In this document: positions 8,351-17,381 of the stretch, piece by piece
Layout of the letters: every line of letters begins with the position of its first letter
How positions within the stretch are numbered: the stretch's first letter is position 1
Source of the DNA: Flavobacteriaceae bacterium
GTDB lineage: Bacteria; Bacteroidota; Bacteroidia; Flavobacteriales; Flavobacteriaceae
Reading direction: 5' to 3'
DNA length: 63,598 nucleotides
NCBI GenBank assembly: GCA_018623195.1
Contig: JAAZVY010000004.1
Coordinates: forward strand, 1-63,598
Program-made: the position numbers and the translations under genes
Notes under the pieces: model-generated
What the model saw: only the letters and a program-made list of their open reading frames with translations
Told to the model about the DNA's origin: nothing
Databases searched by the model: none

Positions 8351-10102
8351 TTATAAAAGATCGTCAATGATATTATGAAGTATTTTTAAATCTTCTTCGA
8401 ATGGAGCACTTGCCGAGCCACTGTATTTTACCATAAGGATTCGGTCGTTAATGGTATTTATTCGCTCAATTAGTTGGGAGTCAGCATCCAGTGTCTGAAG
8501 TTTTTCTTCACGCTCCTGTTTAGAGGCCGTAGACAAATCGACTCCTGAATACTTTTCTAGACATAAGAATAGAATTTCAGATGCGATAGAATAAAACTCA
8601 GGGTTTTGTTCTTTGGCTAGTTTGTTTGCTCGTTTTAAAAGCGCTTTGATTTTTTTCGGAAGCGCCTTTTTAGCTCCTTGACCTGAAGATCCTAGACGTG
8701 TTTTAAGAGCGTTTATAATAGAACTTATGGTGAACCCTAATAGAACGAGCAGCGTCAAGATAATATAATAGGCATTGCTCTCAAACCAGGGAGAACTAAC
8801 TATCGCAACGAGACTTGTTTGGTAAGCATTCGATTTAAATCCAGAAGTAACAGGGGTGCTTTGCTCAACTATTGGTGCTGTTGCGCTTGTGTTAGGAAGC
8901 AGCGTACTTCCTTCTACAGTAAGATCAAAAGGCTCACTACTTAATGTTTTGTAGCTTCTTGAGTTCGGATCGAAATAGGTAAACTCAAGTGCATCGACAG
9001 GATAACTTCCAGCATATCTCGGTACCACAGTATACGAGTTGGTCACCGATCCGTTCATGCCTTCTCTGTTTACCCTTACATTATCGGTATATTCGGGGTC
9101 ATACTTTTCGAGTGCTGAGGGTAAACTTAATTCAGGGATAGAGAGTAATTTAAGATTCCCTTTCCCATTAATTTTAACCTTGATTTGAGTTGATTCATTA
9201 GCCTCTAAGCTGGTTCTGCTTGCGTCTACTGACAGCTTAAAATCTCCTACCGCTCCACTAAAATTTAAAGGTTTACCTTCTTCGGGCAACTCCCTCACAT
9301 TGATGCTGAGATCACCCGCTTTGACTGTTTTAGTTGCCGATCTCATAATCGGATCACCAAAGAAATCTCTTCTCCCGGTAGGTATTTGGACATAGAGTTC
9401 AAGTGCAAATGGATCTAATGCCAACGAACCAGATTTTTGAGGGTATAAAACCACGGTTTTTAAGTCTACCGCGTTGAAACTTTCGTTTCTGAAGGTGGTT
9501 CTTCGCGTTTCGTATTCTTTTATAGGCAGGTCTTGACTCCAGAAATTTTTATAGGTCGGATTCTCAACAGGGATAAAATTATTAATGTACACCCTCGGAG
9601 AAAAATAAAGGGTATAGGTCACCAAAACTCCTTGATTTAAGTATGGCCTGTCATTGGATAGTGTCGCAACTAGGTAAAGGCTTTCATCGGCGATATCTTG
9701 CGCTGTCTTTGGAGCATTAGGGTTATCGATGGGCTCTGTCACTAGAACCGTTTTAGGGTCAGTGGTATAAACGGTATTATCGATGGTTATTGACGCGCTA
9801 TCAATGATTAATTGTCCTTGCTTTTTAGGTCTAAGAACATAGGTATACGATTTAGAAAAACTTCGCTTGCCATTGATAAAAGAGGAGCTAATCGATTGTG
9901 AAGGACCCATGAGTACCTCAAAATTCTCAAAGGAAGGTGCTTCAAAAAAATCACCATCCTTATTCATTTCAAAAGAAACTCTTAGGCGTTCATTTTGGCC
10001 TAATTTAGCTTTACTCAAGACCGCTTCGAACTTGATGTCATTGTCCTGAGCCTTTACGACTAGACTGAAAAGAGAAAATAAGAGTACTGCCCAGCGTTTC
10101 AT
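8351..10102 (-). CDS. batD: BatD: membrane-anchored aerotolerance protein
   Basis: Large secreted protein of 583 residues anchored by one C-terminal transmembrane helix (near residues 440-460, YYIILTLLVLLGFTI). A signal peptide MKRWAVLLFSLFSLVVKAQ precedes a long beta-rich extracytoplasmic part that matches the BatD (oxygen tolerance) family, and a short charged cytoplasmic tail follows the helix. The ATG overlaps the batC stop as TGATG. A TTG two codons upstream could extend the frame but would lie inside batC and is unlikely. The family is associated with VWA proteins BatA and BatB; no catalytic motif is visible. Confidence 0.9.
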   Translation of the reverse strand: MKRWAVLLFSLFSLVVKAQDNDIKFEAVLSKAKLGQNERLRVSFEMNKDGDFFEAPSFENFEVLMGPSQSISSSFINGKRSFSKSYTYVLRPKKQGQLIIDSASITIDNTVYTTDPKTVLVTEPIDNPNAPKTAQDIADESLYLVATLSNDRPYLNQGVLVTYTLYFSPRVYINNFIPVENPTYKNFWSQDLPIKEYETRRTTFRNESFNAVDLKTVVLYPQKSGSLALDPFALELYVQIPTGRRDFFGDPIMRSATKTVKAGDLSINVRELPEEGKPLNFSGAVGDFKLSVDASRTSLEANESTQIKVKINGKGNLKLLSIPELSLPSALEKYDPEYTDNVRVNREGMNGSVTNSYTVVPRYAGSYPVDALEFTYFDPNSRSYKTLSSEPFDLTVEGSTLLPNTSATAPIVEQSTPVTSGFKSNAYQTSLVAIVSSPWFESNAYYIILTLLVLLGFTISSIINALKTRLGSSGQGAKKALPKKIKALLKRANKLAKEQNPEFYSIASEILFLCLEKYSGVDLSTASKQEREEKLQTLDADSQLIERINTINDRILMVKYSGSASAPFEEDLKILHNIIDDLL

Positions 10103-10947
10103 CACCAATCTTTTTCAACTTTCAATTTACGACCTTGAACCTTTTTAGCGTTCATTTTTTCTTGCACTTTATTCTCTTCGTTTTGAAGCGCCTGTAATAG
10201 GTTTTCTATCTGTTGTTTAGAAAGTTCCTGAGGTTTAGGGTTCCCTTGAGGCTGCTTATCTTCTGGTCGTTTTCCTTGCTCCTGTTTTTGATCTCCTTCC
10301 CCTTTTTTCTGTTCTTCCTTTTCAGAACCATCTCCCTTCTCCTCCTCTGACTCTTTCTCTTTTTCTTTGGAGTCTCCTTGATCACCTTCTTTCTCTTGAT
10401 CCCCCTCTTTATCCTCCTGATCGTTCTCTTTATTTTCCTCGTTTTCTTGTTGATCCTGTTGATCTTGATCTTGGTTTTGATCCTGGTTTTGATCCTGATT
10501 CTGTTCTTGCTGTTGCTCTTGTTCTTCTTTTTTCTTTTTTGCTAAAGCGAGATTATACCGAGTTTCCTCATCTGTGGGATCATTTCGAAGCGCCTGTTTA
10601 TAGGCTTCTATCGCATTATCGTATTCTTCCTTTTGCATATAGACATTGCCTATGTTGTGGAATGCTTTATGCGAGAGATCGGGTTGTGAGCTTCGATTTG
10701 CCGCTTCTTTTAGGTGGCCAAAAGCTTCTTCAATGTGATTCTCCTTATAGAGTGTTGTGCCCAGATTATAAGGGGCCTCAGCATAGGTGGTATCAATAGC
10801 CGCCGCCTTTCGAAATAACTGCTCAGCTTTCGTTGGGGCGCCTATCTTATCGATTCCACTATTATTGAGCTTTTCAACTTCTAAACGCTGGCCATTTGCA
10901 ATGAGCCCCACGAATACGACGATATGAAAGAGTATTTGCTTTTTCAT
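10102..10947 (-). CDS. batC: BatC: TPR protein with Q/E/K-rich tail
   Basis: A signal peptide (MKKQILFHIVVFVGLIANGQ) is followed by three TPR-like repeats, including YAEAPYNLGTTLYKEN, HKAFHNIGNVYMQKEEY and YKQALRNDPTDEETRYNLAL. After these comes a roughly 100-residue low-complexity segment made almost wholly of Q, E, D, K, N and G, then a short helical C-terminus. I chose the start that forms an ATGA overlap with batB; a start four codons earlier is possible. BatC is a partner of the VWA proteins in this operon and probably a periplasmic protein-protein interaction scaffold (inference). Total length about 281 residues. Confidence 0.88.
   Translation of the reverse strand: MKKQILFHIVVFVGLIANGQRLEVEKLNNSGIDKIGAPTKAEQLFRKAAAIDTTYAEAPYNLGTTLYKENHIEEAFGHLKEAANRSSQPDLSHKAFHNIGNVYMQKEEYDNAIEAYKQALRNDPTDEETRYNLALAKKKKEEQEQQQEQNQDQNQDQNQDQDQQDQQENEENKENDQEDKEGDQEKEGDQGDSKEKEKESEEEKGDGSEKEEQKKGEGDQKQEQGKRPEDKQPQGNPKPQELSKQQIENLLQALQNEENKVQEKMNAKKVQGRKLKVEKDW
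10240..10539 (-). repeat. Low-complexity charged tract inside batC
   Basis: About 100 codons encode almost only Gln, Glu, Asp, Lys, Asn and Gly. The 5' part (about 10465-10500) includes a short imperfect 12-base tandem repeat encoding NQDQ units. The tract is in frame and lies between the TPRs and the C-terminus. Confidence 0.85.
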
Positions 10948-11975
10948 TTTCGAAACCATTGTAGTTTACGCTCAGGAATTAAGAATTCAATGACTAAAAT
11001 AACAAAGGCAATGGCGATGAACCATTGAAATTGATCTTTATAATTAGAATAGGTCTGCGTTTCAAATGCGGTTTTGTCTAGTTGCGCTAGAAAATCGCTA
11101 ATTGTCGCTATCGTTGCTTCAGTGGTAGGGGTATCGATATAAATACCGTTGGTGCTGTTTGCCAATACCTCCAATACTTCTTTATTCAGCTTTGAGATAA
11201 CTACATTGCCTTCACTGTCTTTTTTAAAACTACCTTTTGCTAGTCCTCCTACGGGAATTGGGCCTCCAGAGGTGGTGCCTGTTGCAACGGTGATGATTTG
11301 AATGTTCGCCTGGTTTGCGATTTCGGCAATGATATCTACTCCTGTCTCATTGTGATCTTCTCCGTCAGATAATAAAATGAGCACTCTGCGAGTCTCGGCA
11401 TTTGGGTCGAAAAAAGTACCAGCAAGCTTAACTGCTTCTAAGATAGCTGTTCCTTGCGAAGACATCATGTCTGTATTCACTCCTTTAAGAAACATGCGTG
11501 CGGCTCCATAGTCTGTTGTGATGGGTAGCTGCGGAAAGGCAGAGGCTGCGTAAGTAATGATTCCTACTCGGTCTCCCTTTAGCTCAGAAAGTGTTTCTGC
11601 AACAATGCGTTTTGCCTTTTCGATACGATTTGGGGCGATGTCCTCAGTTAGCATGCTCTTCGAGACATCAATGGCAAATACTAGATCAACTCCTTCTCTT
11701 TTGACCGTACCTAATTGTGTTCCGATTTTAGGATTGGCTAATCCAATAAAAGCAAAATAGATGGCGAGAAGTGTAAGAATGCGTTTTAGTAAGAGATTTT
11801 TATTACTTCGAAGAGGTGCGAGTCTTTCTAGCATTTGATCTCTCAACTTCTCGTCGGGCTGGGCTTTTTTTAGGGTATGCTTTTGCCATGCTCGATACCC
11901 TATGAAAAGTAAGGTGATCAGCAGAACAACGATCCCGCCTATAGTGAGGTATTGGGTATGTTCGACTAACATCAT
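10944..11975 (-). CDS. batB: BatB: VWA-domain membrane protein
   Basis: Inner-membrane protein of 343 residues with a von Willebrand factor A domain. An N-terminal hydrophobic helix (LTIGGIVVLLITLLFIGYRA) and a second near residues 65-82 flank the domain, and a C-terminal helix (FIAIAFVILVIEFLIP) closes it. The MIDAS metal site is intact: DxSxS in VFAIDVSKSML and the LLSDGEDHNETG loop. The start overlaps the batA stop as ATGA. In the family, BatA and BatB are proposed to form a complex loaded or remodelled by the MoxR ATPase; this is known only by association. Confidence 0.92.
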   Translation of the reverse strand: MMLVEHTQYLTIGGIVVLLITLLFIGYRAWQKHTLKKAQPDEKLRDQMLERLAPLRSNKNLLLKRILTLLAIYFAFIGLANPKIGTQLGTVKREGVDLVFAIDVSKSMLTEDIAPNRIEKAKRIVAETLSELKGDRVGIITYAASAFPQLPITTDYGAARMFLKGVNTDMMSSQGTAILEAVKLAGTFFDPNAETRRVLILLSDGEDHNETGVDIIAEIANQANIQIITVATGTTSGGPIPVGGLAKGSFKKDSEGNVVISKLNKEVLEVLANSTNGIYIDTPTTEATIATISDFLAQLDKTAFETQTYSNYKDQFQWFIAIAFVILVIEFLIPERKLQWFRK

Positions 11976-12976
11976 GACAGGGCTTCTCTAAAAAGGGTGT
12001 GACGTAATAATAGCTCAAGAGCAAGTAGACTTAAAGCAAGAAATACCCAAAATCTAAAATGCTCTTCATAGGTGTAATAACTAAACTCTTCAATTTCGCT
12101 CTTTTCTAGCTCGTTGATTTGATCGTAGATGGCTTCAAGGCTTTGGTTGTCAGTGGCTCTGTAGTAGCTTCCGCCAGTAAGCTCTGACACGCCTTTAAGG
12201 AGCTCTTCATCGATCTCTACTGAACGCATTCCGTATCTGAACGAACCGTCGGGATTGTAGGCAATCGGGCTTAAGGCATTGCCATTCGTTCCTAGACCAA
12301 TGGTGTAAATTTTGATGCCATATTCGAGGGCGAGATTGGCAGCAGTTTCAGGCTCAATGAATCCGCTATTATTGACACCGTCTGTAAGCAAAATGATGAT
12401 TTTTGAAATCGCATCACTCTCTTTTAGTCGATTTACTGCTGTTGCGAGGCCCATTCCGATTGCGGTTCCGTCCTCAATAGCTCCGAAGCTTAATTCAGAA
12501 AGTGCAGTGAGCGTAATTGCGGTATCGGTGGTAAGGGGTGTTTTCGTATAACTTTCTCCGGCATAGACAACGAGCCCGATACGATCGCTTTTTCGGTCTT
12601 TCACAAAGTCTGAAGCCACTTCTTTCAAGGCTTCAAGTCGGTTAGGTTGCAGATCTTTCGCAAGCATACTCGAACTCACGTCGATGGAAAGAACGATATC
12701 TATACCGCTAGAAGTTTTCGTCTTGGTGTTTACTCCAGAGGTTTGAGGCCTTGCTAGTGCCATGATGAGCGAAGCTAGAGCTGCGATACGGAGTACCCAA
12801 ATTAAAGGGCGTAGTTTAGGTTTTAGACTGCTTGACCGCTTAACTCTTGTAGAAAAATTGAAAAAAACGGATTCTTTTGATGCACTCTTAAGTTTCCATA
12901 GTGCAAGTAGTAATACAACTGCGAAAAGTGTAAACCACTCAGGGTTTTTATAAGGAGCTAAAAGTACTTCTCTCAT
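11972..12976 (-). CDS. batA: BatA: VWA-domain membrane protein
   Basis: Paralogue of the following VWA protein, 334 residues, with an N-terminal helix pair (WFTLFAVVLLLALWKL and PLIWVLRIAALASLIMALA) and a C-terminal helix (FWVFLALSLLALELLL). The MIDAS motif is present as VLSIDVSSSMLAKDL, with the TPLTTDTAI loop and LLTDGVNNSG. The ATG overlaps the upstream gene by four bases. Tandem VWA genes of this type, each with conserved metal-site residues, define the Bat operon and point to metal-dependent protein binding at the periplasmic face. Confidence 0.92.
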   Translation of the reverse strand: MREVLLAPYKNPEWFTLFAVVLLLALWKLKSASKESVFFNFSTRVKRSSSLKPKLRPLIWVLRIAALASLIMALARPQTSGVNTKTKTSSGIDIVLSIDVSSSMLAKDLQPNRLEALKEVASDFVKDRKSDRIGLVVYAGESYTKTPLTTDTAITLTALSELSFGAIEDGTAIGMGLATAVNRLKESDAISKIIILLTDGVNNSGFIEPETAANLALEYGIKIYTIGLGTNGNALSPIAYNPDGSFRYGMRSVEIDEELLKGVSELTGGSYYRATDNQSLEAIYDQINELEKSEIEEFSYYTYEEHFRFWVFLALSLLALELLLRHTLFREALS

Positions 12977-14484
12977 AATTCTGTAGTTACTTTTATAGAC
13001 TCCATTATTCTAGCGGCTATTTGTTGAGCCCAACGATCTCCTGTAGGGTAGGTAATAACCACTTCCTGAGAAAACCCTTTTCCGCCAAAAATAAGATGGT
13101 CAAATGACCGTTCATTCTTGGCTGTATCTAGCGCAGTACCGAATGAATGATAACCGGTGACCTCCTCTTTAGTGTTGTAGATTTCTGACTTGGGTAAAAT
13201 CGTCGAAAAACCTTCTTCTTCAAATCGAAGCAGCTGTGCTTCTGAAAGAGCAACGAAGTCAATCTCTGACTCACTTTCCCTTTTTTCAATTCGGATAGAG
13301 ACGGATAAATCTTCATTCAGGTTCCAACTAAATCCTTCCTCGTCTCTAATTAATGCCTCTGGAGCTTCAATACTTACTGGAGGAAAGCCATAACTTGATG
13401 ATACCCAGGTTTGTTCGTAGGATTTTTTGAACGGATTAAGGGTAATGCTATCCCAAAGATTATGGTAACCGTTGAGGTATCCATATACACCAAGTGATCC
13501 TAGCACTAGAATTAAGGTTGAAACGGCGATGATTATACGCTGTTTTACTCGATTTTTCTTTTGAGGCACGATGGTAAGTGCTTCTAACTTTCTTAGGTAA
13601 CCTTCCTCGTAGGCCTCTATCGTTTGACTGACAAGTAAAAGGTCAGCACTTCGCTGCTCATCGGTTACCGATTGTTTCGCGAACTTGTAGAGTTCGGCCC
13701 GATTAAGTAGCTCCTTCAAACCCGTCTGTTGCTCCTTAGGCTGCTGGTAATAAGGCTCGTTTTGGCCGAGACTATCTAGTAGGCCAATGAGCTCCTTAGA
13801 GGTTCTCTGTTCTGTAGATAATGAGAGTCTTCTATGCAAATAGGTTTTAAAAATAGAGGTTGCAGAATAGTAAATAGATGCAGCTTCGACCACTTCTATC
13901 TGCCTTAGACGATCAATGGAATGGATTGCCTCTTCAAAAGGGCTGATCACTTTTTTCTTTTCACGAGATCTTTTGAAATAAATAAGAAGGCCGATCACGA
14001 TCAGAGCGATGATGAGCACGTAAGGCCAATAACTCTTCGATTCAGGAACTTTTTGACCAAGAGGTTTAATGTCGAACAGGCCTTGGGCGGTCGTATCGAC
14101 GACTACATCGTTAATTCGAACAGGAATTGCCTCGGTAGTGTACGGATTTCTATTAATGGTGATTTGTTGGGGAGCAATCAGATAGTCTCCAGCATCAAAC
14201 TGAGTAATCTTATAGGTTTTACGAAGCGATAATTGAGGTCTTTTAGATAAGGTATCGATGGCGGATTCATTGACCACCTCGAGCGGATAAAAGGTTTGCC
14301 CTTCTGGAAATAAAATCAAGGCCTCAGGATCAGCAGAAGCGCTAAGCTGTAATTCAATTTGTTCCCCGATGAGAAGACTATCCCGATCTATCGAGGCGGT
14401 TACTTCTTGACCGTATCCTTGATGAATAACTAGAGCAAGAACCAGTAATGAGATGATCTTATATGTTGATAAGAAGCTTTTCAT
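12973..14484 (-). CDS. Bat-operon membrane protein, BatD/DUF4381-like
   Basis: Protein of 503 residues that I recognise only by place in the operon. A signal peptide (residues 1-25) is followed by a beta-rich extracytoplasmic domain resembling the N-terminal part of BatD (ASIDRDSLLIGEQIELQLSA). A transmembrane helix near residues 153-170 (YWPYVLIIALIVIGLLIYF), a helical cytoplasmic part, a second helix near residues 318-338 (IIIAVSTLILVLGSLGVYG) and a C-terminal domain of about 160 residues follow. The genes on both sides overlap by one to four bases. It is probably a membrane adaptor for the DUF58/MoxR/VWA machinery (inference). Confidence 0.7.
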   Translation of the reverse strand: MKSFLSTYKIISLLVLALVIHQGYGQEVTASIDRDSLLIGEQIELQLSASADPEALILFPEGQTFYPLEVVNESAIDTLSKRPQLSLRKTYKITQFDAGDYLIAPQQITINRNPYTTEAIPVRINDVVVDTTAQGLFDIKPLGQKVPESKSYWPYVLIIALIVIGLLIYFKRSREKKKVISPFEEAIHSIDRLRQIEVVEAASIYYSATSIFKTYLHRRLSLSTEQRTSKELIGLLDSLGQNEPYYQQPKEQQTGLKELLNRAELYKFAKQSVTDEQRSADLLLVSQTIEAYEEGYLRKLEALTIVPQKKNRVKQRIIIAVSTLILVLGSLGVYGYLNGYHNLWDSITLNPFKKSYEQTWVSSSYGFPPVSIEAPEALIRDEEGFSWNLNEDLSVSIRIEKRESESEIDFVALSEAQLLRFEEEGFSTILPKSEIYNTKEEVTGYHSFGTALDTAKNERSFDHLIFGGKGFSQEVVITYPTGDRWAQQIAARIMESIKVTTEL

Positions 14485-15365
14485 TAGCGATGCTTTGCCT
14501 TAAAGAACTGTAGTAGTTTAGAAATATGATCCTCATTTAATTCACAACTTACCATTGGAGCTCCTACTTGAGCAAAGCTCTTTTCAAAGTAGGACACGGC
14601 TGAATCAATGTCGTTGGTGTAGGTTTTAGCAATGCTTTTTGACCCGGTATCTACGTAAGTGATGGTATCCTCTTCTAAGGATCTCATAGGAATCAAACCT
14701 AAATTAGGCATTGCCATTTCGAGAGTATCATAGATACGGAATCCATTCACATCGTGTCGCTTTGCCAAAATTCGCAGCGATTTTTCGTAGCCAGTATCTA
14801 GAAAGTCAGATAGTACAAAGACAATGGTTTTCTTTTTAAGATAACCAGAAAGAGAAGAGAGCGCTTTGTCGATACTCGTTTTCTGTGCAGGTTTCGAGGG
14901 GTCAGAAAGAACGAGGAGTTCTCTGATGATTCGTAGAAGATGGGCTTTGCCCTTTTTTGGAGGTAAGAAAAGCTCGACCTCGTCAGAAAAAGCAAGTAAC
15001 CCAACTTTATCATTGTTCTGTAGGGCAGAGAATGCCAGAATTGCTGCGATCTCAATGCTTTTTTCAAGTTTGGTAGTTTCGCCACTACCGAAAAGACCAG
15101 ACGAACTAACATCTACAGCCAGCATTAAGGTGAGTTCGCGTTCTTCTTCAAAAACCTTTGAATAGGGCTCTCTATTTCGTGCCGTAACATTCCAGTCAAT
15201 CGTTCTTACATCATCCCCGTATTCGTACTTTCTTACTTCACTAAAGGTCATACCCCTGCCTTTGAAAGAAGAATGGTATTCTCCTCCAAAAACATGGTCA
15301 GAAAGCCTACGAGTTTTAAGAGCAATCTTTCGAACTCGGGCAAGAATGTCAGAGACTTCTAGCAT
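14484..15365 (-). CDS. DUF58 (VWA-like) protein of the Bat operon
   Basis: Cytoplasmic protein of 293 residues. The DUF58 signature is seen as FSEVRKYEYGDDVRTIDWNV near residues 41-60. A VWA-like fold follows with an intact DxSxS site in LAVDVSSSGLFGS and VFVLSDFLDTGYE further on. DUF58 genes almost always accompany a MoxR AAA+ ATPase, as here: the moxR stop lies only nine bases upstream. It is proposed to be the client or adaptor for MoxR, but the biochemical role is not settled. Confidence 0.88.
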   Translation of the reverse strand: MLEVSDILARVRKIALKTRRLSDHVFGGEYHSSFKGRGMTFSEVRKYEYGDDVRTIDWNVTARNREPYSKVFEEERELTLMLAVDVSSSGLFGSGETTKLEKSIEIAAILAFSALQNNDKVGLLAFSDEVELFLPPKKGKAHLLRIIRELLVLSDPSKPAQKTSIDKALSSLSGYLKKKTIVFVLSDFLDTGYEKSLRILAKRHDVNGFRIYDTLEMAMPNLGLIPMRSLEEDTITYVDTGSKSIAKTYTNDIDSAVSYFEKSFAQVGAPMVSCELNEDHISKLLQFFKAKHR

Positions 15366-15373
15366 GTTGATTA

Positions 15374-16363
15374 TTAAGGTACTTTGACCGCTTCGAGAAC
15401 TTGTTCGATAATTTGAACGCTTCCGATCGATTCAGCTTCAGCCTCGTAGGTTAACCCGATACGATGTCTGAGCACATCAAAAATTACCGCTCTAACATCT
15501 TCAGGAACCACGAATCCTCTTCCCTGAATGAACGCATAACACTTCGCTGCTTTTGCAAGACTGATACTACCTCTTGGTGAAGCTCCGAAACTTATTAGTG
15601 ACTTTAGATGAGCTAAACCGTAATTTTCAGGATACCTGGTCGCAAAGATTAGATCAACGATATATTGCTCAATCTTTTCATCGAGATATACTTCGTTGAC
15701 ACTTTCTTGGGCCTTGAGGAGGTCCTTAGTGCTTAGTATAGCGCTTATCTTATGAGTAGTAGAAGCTAAATTTTGTCGAATAATTAGCTGCTCATCCTCT
15801 CTTTTCGGATAATCAATGACCACTTTCAACATGAAACGATCTACCTGAGCCTCAGGCAAGGTGTAGGTTCCTTCTTGTTCAACAGGGTTTTGGGTGGCCA
15901 TTACAAGAAAGGGTTGATCTAGTTTAAAGGTTTCATCACCGATAGTCACTTGCTTTTCTTGCATGGCTTCTAACAGGGCTGACTGAACCTTTGCGGGTGC
16001 ACGGTTGATCTCATCTGCCAAAACGAAATTGGCAAAAATGGGACCCTTCTTAACGTTAAAGGCCTGTTCATTCATGTTATAGATTACCGTCCCAATCACA
16101 TCGGCTGGCAACAGGTCAGGAGTAAACTGAATTCTACTAAAGCTACCTTTTACTGCCTTTGAAAGCGTATTAATTGCCAAGGTTTTCGCAAGACCCGGAA
16201 CTCCTTCGAGTAATATGTGACCTTTGGCTAGTAGACCAATTAAGAGGCTATCTACCATGTGGTTTTGCCCGACAATCGCCTTCGACACCTCGTTTCTCAA
16301 TGCCGAAATAAAAGCACTATCTCGTGCTATTTTCTCGTTTAACTCACTAATATCTACACTCAT
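15374..16363 (-). CDS. MoxR-family AAA+ ATPase
   Basis: AAA+ chaperone-like ATPase of 329 residues. Walker A is the MoxR form GVPGLAKTL (Ala before Lys), Walker B is FVLADEINRAPAK, and sensor 1 is MATQNPVEQEGTYTLPEAQ. The C-terminal lid contains SFGASPRGSISLAKAA. The ATG beginning MSVDISELNEK was chosen because the ten-codon extension upstream would need a TTG start and is not family-like. First gene of the Bat operon. MoxR proteins promote maturation or metal insertion of VWA-containing complexes; the target here is presumably the BatA/BatB pair. Confidence 0.92.
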   Translation of the reverse strand: MSVDISELNEKIARDSAFISALRNEVSKAIVGQNHMVDSLLIGLLAKGHILLEGVPGLAKTLAINTLSKAVKGSFSRIQFTPDLLPADVIGTVIYNMNEQAFNVKKGPIFANFVLADEINRAPAKVQSALLEAMQEKQVTIGDETFKLDQPFLVMATQNPVEQEGTYTLPEAQVDRFMLKVVIDYPKREDEQLIIRQNLASTTHKISAILSTKDLLKAQESVNEVYLDEKIEQYIVDLIFATRYPENYGLAHLKSLISFGASPRGSISLAKAAKCYAFIQGRGFVVPEDVRAVIFDVLRHRIGLTYEAEAESIGSVQIIEQVLEAVKVP

Positions 16364-16514
16364 TTCACTCTGTCTTAGGTTTAGAGGGCGCAAATTCTAA
16401 ATTCTTATTGCTTTCCCTTGTTAATGATAGGTTAAAAATGCCTGATTTAATAAGGTTTTCACAAAGTTTTGGCTTTTATAAAGTTGTAACTTATAGCCTG
16501 AAAAACGGATCACT

Positions 16515-17378
16515 ATGAAAAAACACTCACTGGTTGTTGGGACGATGACATGGGGTTGCTGGGGAAGCGCCCTAAACACCACAGAAATGGCTAATCGTAT
16601 AGAAGGAGCCCTAGAATTGGGCTTAAACCGATTTGATCATGCCGATATCTATGGAGATTACACTACTGAAGCAGAATTTGGAGCGGCTTTAAAACAGGCT
16701 AATGTGGCTAGAGAAGATATTGAGTTAATTACCAAGTGTGGGATTCAAATGACCAGAGGTAGAGCTAATAAAGTCAAGCATTATCAATACGATACCGCTT
16801 ATATTATTGAGTCGGCAGAGCAAAGCTTAAGAAATCTAGGTACCGAATATCTCGATCTTTTTCTATTGCATAGGCCGAGCCCGTTGCTCGATACTGAAGA
16901 GGTGGGTCTAGCTGTTGCAACGCTTTTAGATCAAGGAAAGATAAAGTCGTTTGGCTTATCAAATTTTCTTCCGCATCAGGTTGAAAGTGTCATGCGATTT
17001 GCTCCAGTAGAAGCTAATCAGATACAGTGTTCGATCACTCACACTGATTCGATGTACGATGGTACTCTAGATCAGGCGAAGCACTTGAATATCGAACCGA
17101 TGGCTTGGTCACCACTAGGAGTCCTGTTTAAAAACCCTGATGACAAGGCCGTGGTTCGCATTAGAGCTGTTGCTGATGATCTAATGAAGAAATATGATAC
17201 CGATTTAGCAGGCTTAGCGTTGGCTTTTCTGGCGAAACATCCGTCTAAGATTAGCCCGGTGGTTGGAACCACTCAAATCAATCGCCTCGCTGACGCAAAG
17301 AAAGGTTTTGAGATAGCGTTAGAGCTCGAAGATTGGTTTGTATTGCTTGAAGCCGCCAAGGGTACAAGAGTTCCTTAG
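16515..17378 (+). CDS. Aldo/keto reductase, YdhF-like
   Basis: NADPH-dependent carbonyl reductase with a TIM-barrel fold, 287 residues, cytoplasmic. The catalytic tetrad of the superfamily is visible: Asp in RFDHADIYGDY with the nearby Tyr, Lys in ELITKCGIQ and His in LFLLHRPSP. The cofactor-binding end shows FGLSNFLP, MAWSPLG and VVGTTQINRL. The sequence is closest in style to the YdhF-type oxidoreductases. Divergent from the moxR operon, with about 150 bases between, and three bases before the next gene. The physiological substrate cannot be told from sequence. Confidence 0.88.
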   Translation: MKKHSLVVGTMTWGCWGSALNTTEMANRIEGALELGLNRFDHADIYGDYTTEAEFGAALKQANVAREDIELITKCGIQMTRGRANKVKHYQYDTAYIIESAEQSLRNLGTEYLDLFLLHRPSPLLDTEEVGLAVATLLDQGKIKSFGLSNFLPHQVESVMRFAPVEANQIQCSITHTDSMYDGTLDQAKHLNIEPMAWSPLGVLFKNPDDKAVVRIRAVADDLMKKYDTDLAGLALAFLAKHPSKISPVVGTTQINRLADAKKGFEIALELEDWFVLLEAAKGTRVP

Positions 17379-17381
17379 GGT

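Noticed and set aside
16364-16393. Ten-codon extension of moxR.
   Set aside because: It needs a TTG start, while an ATG matching homologue N-termini follows.
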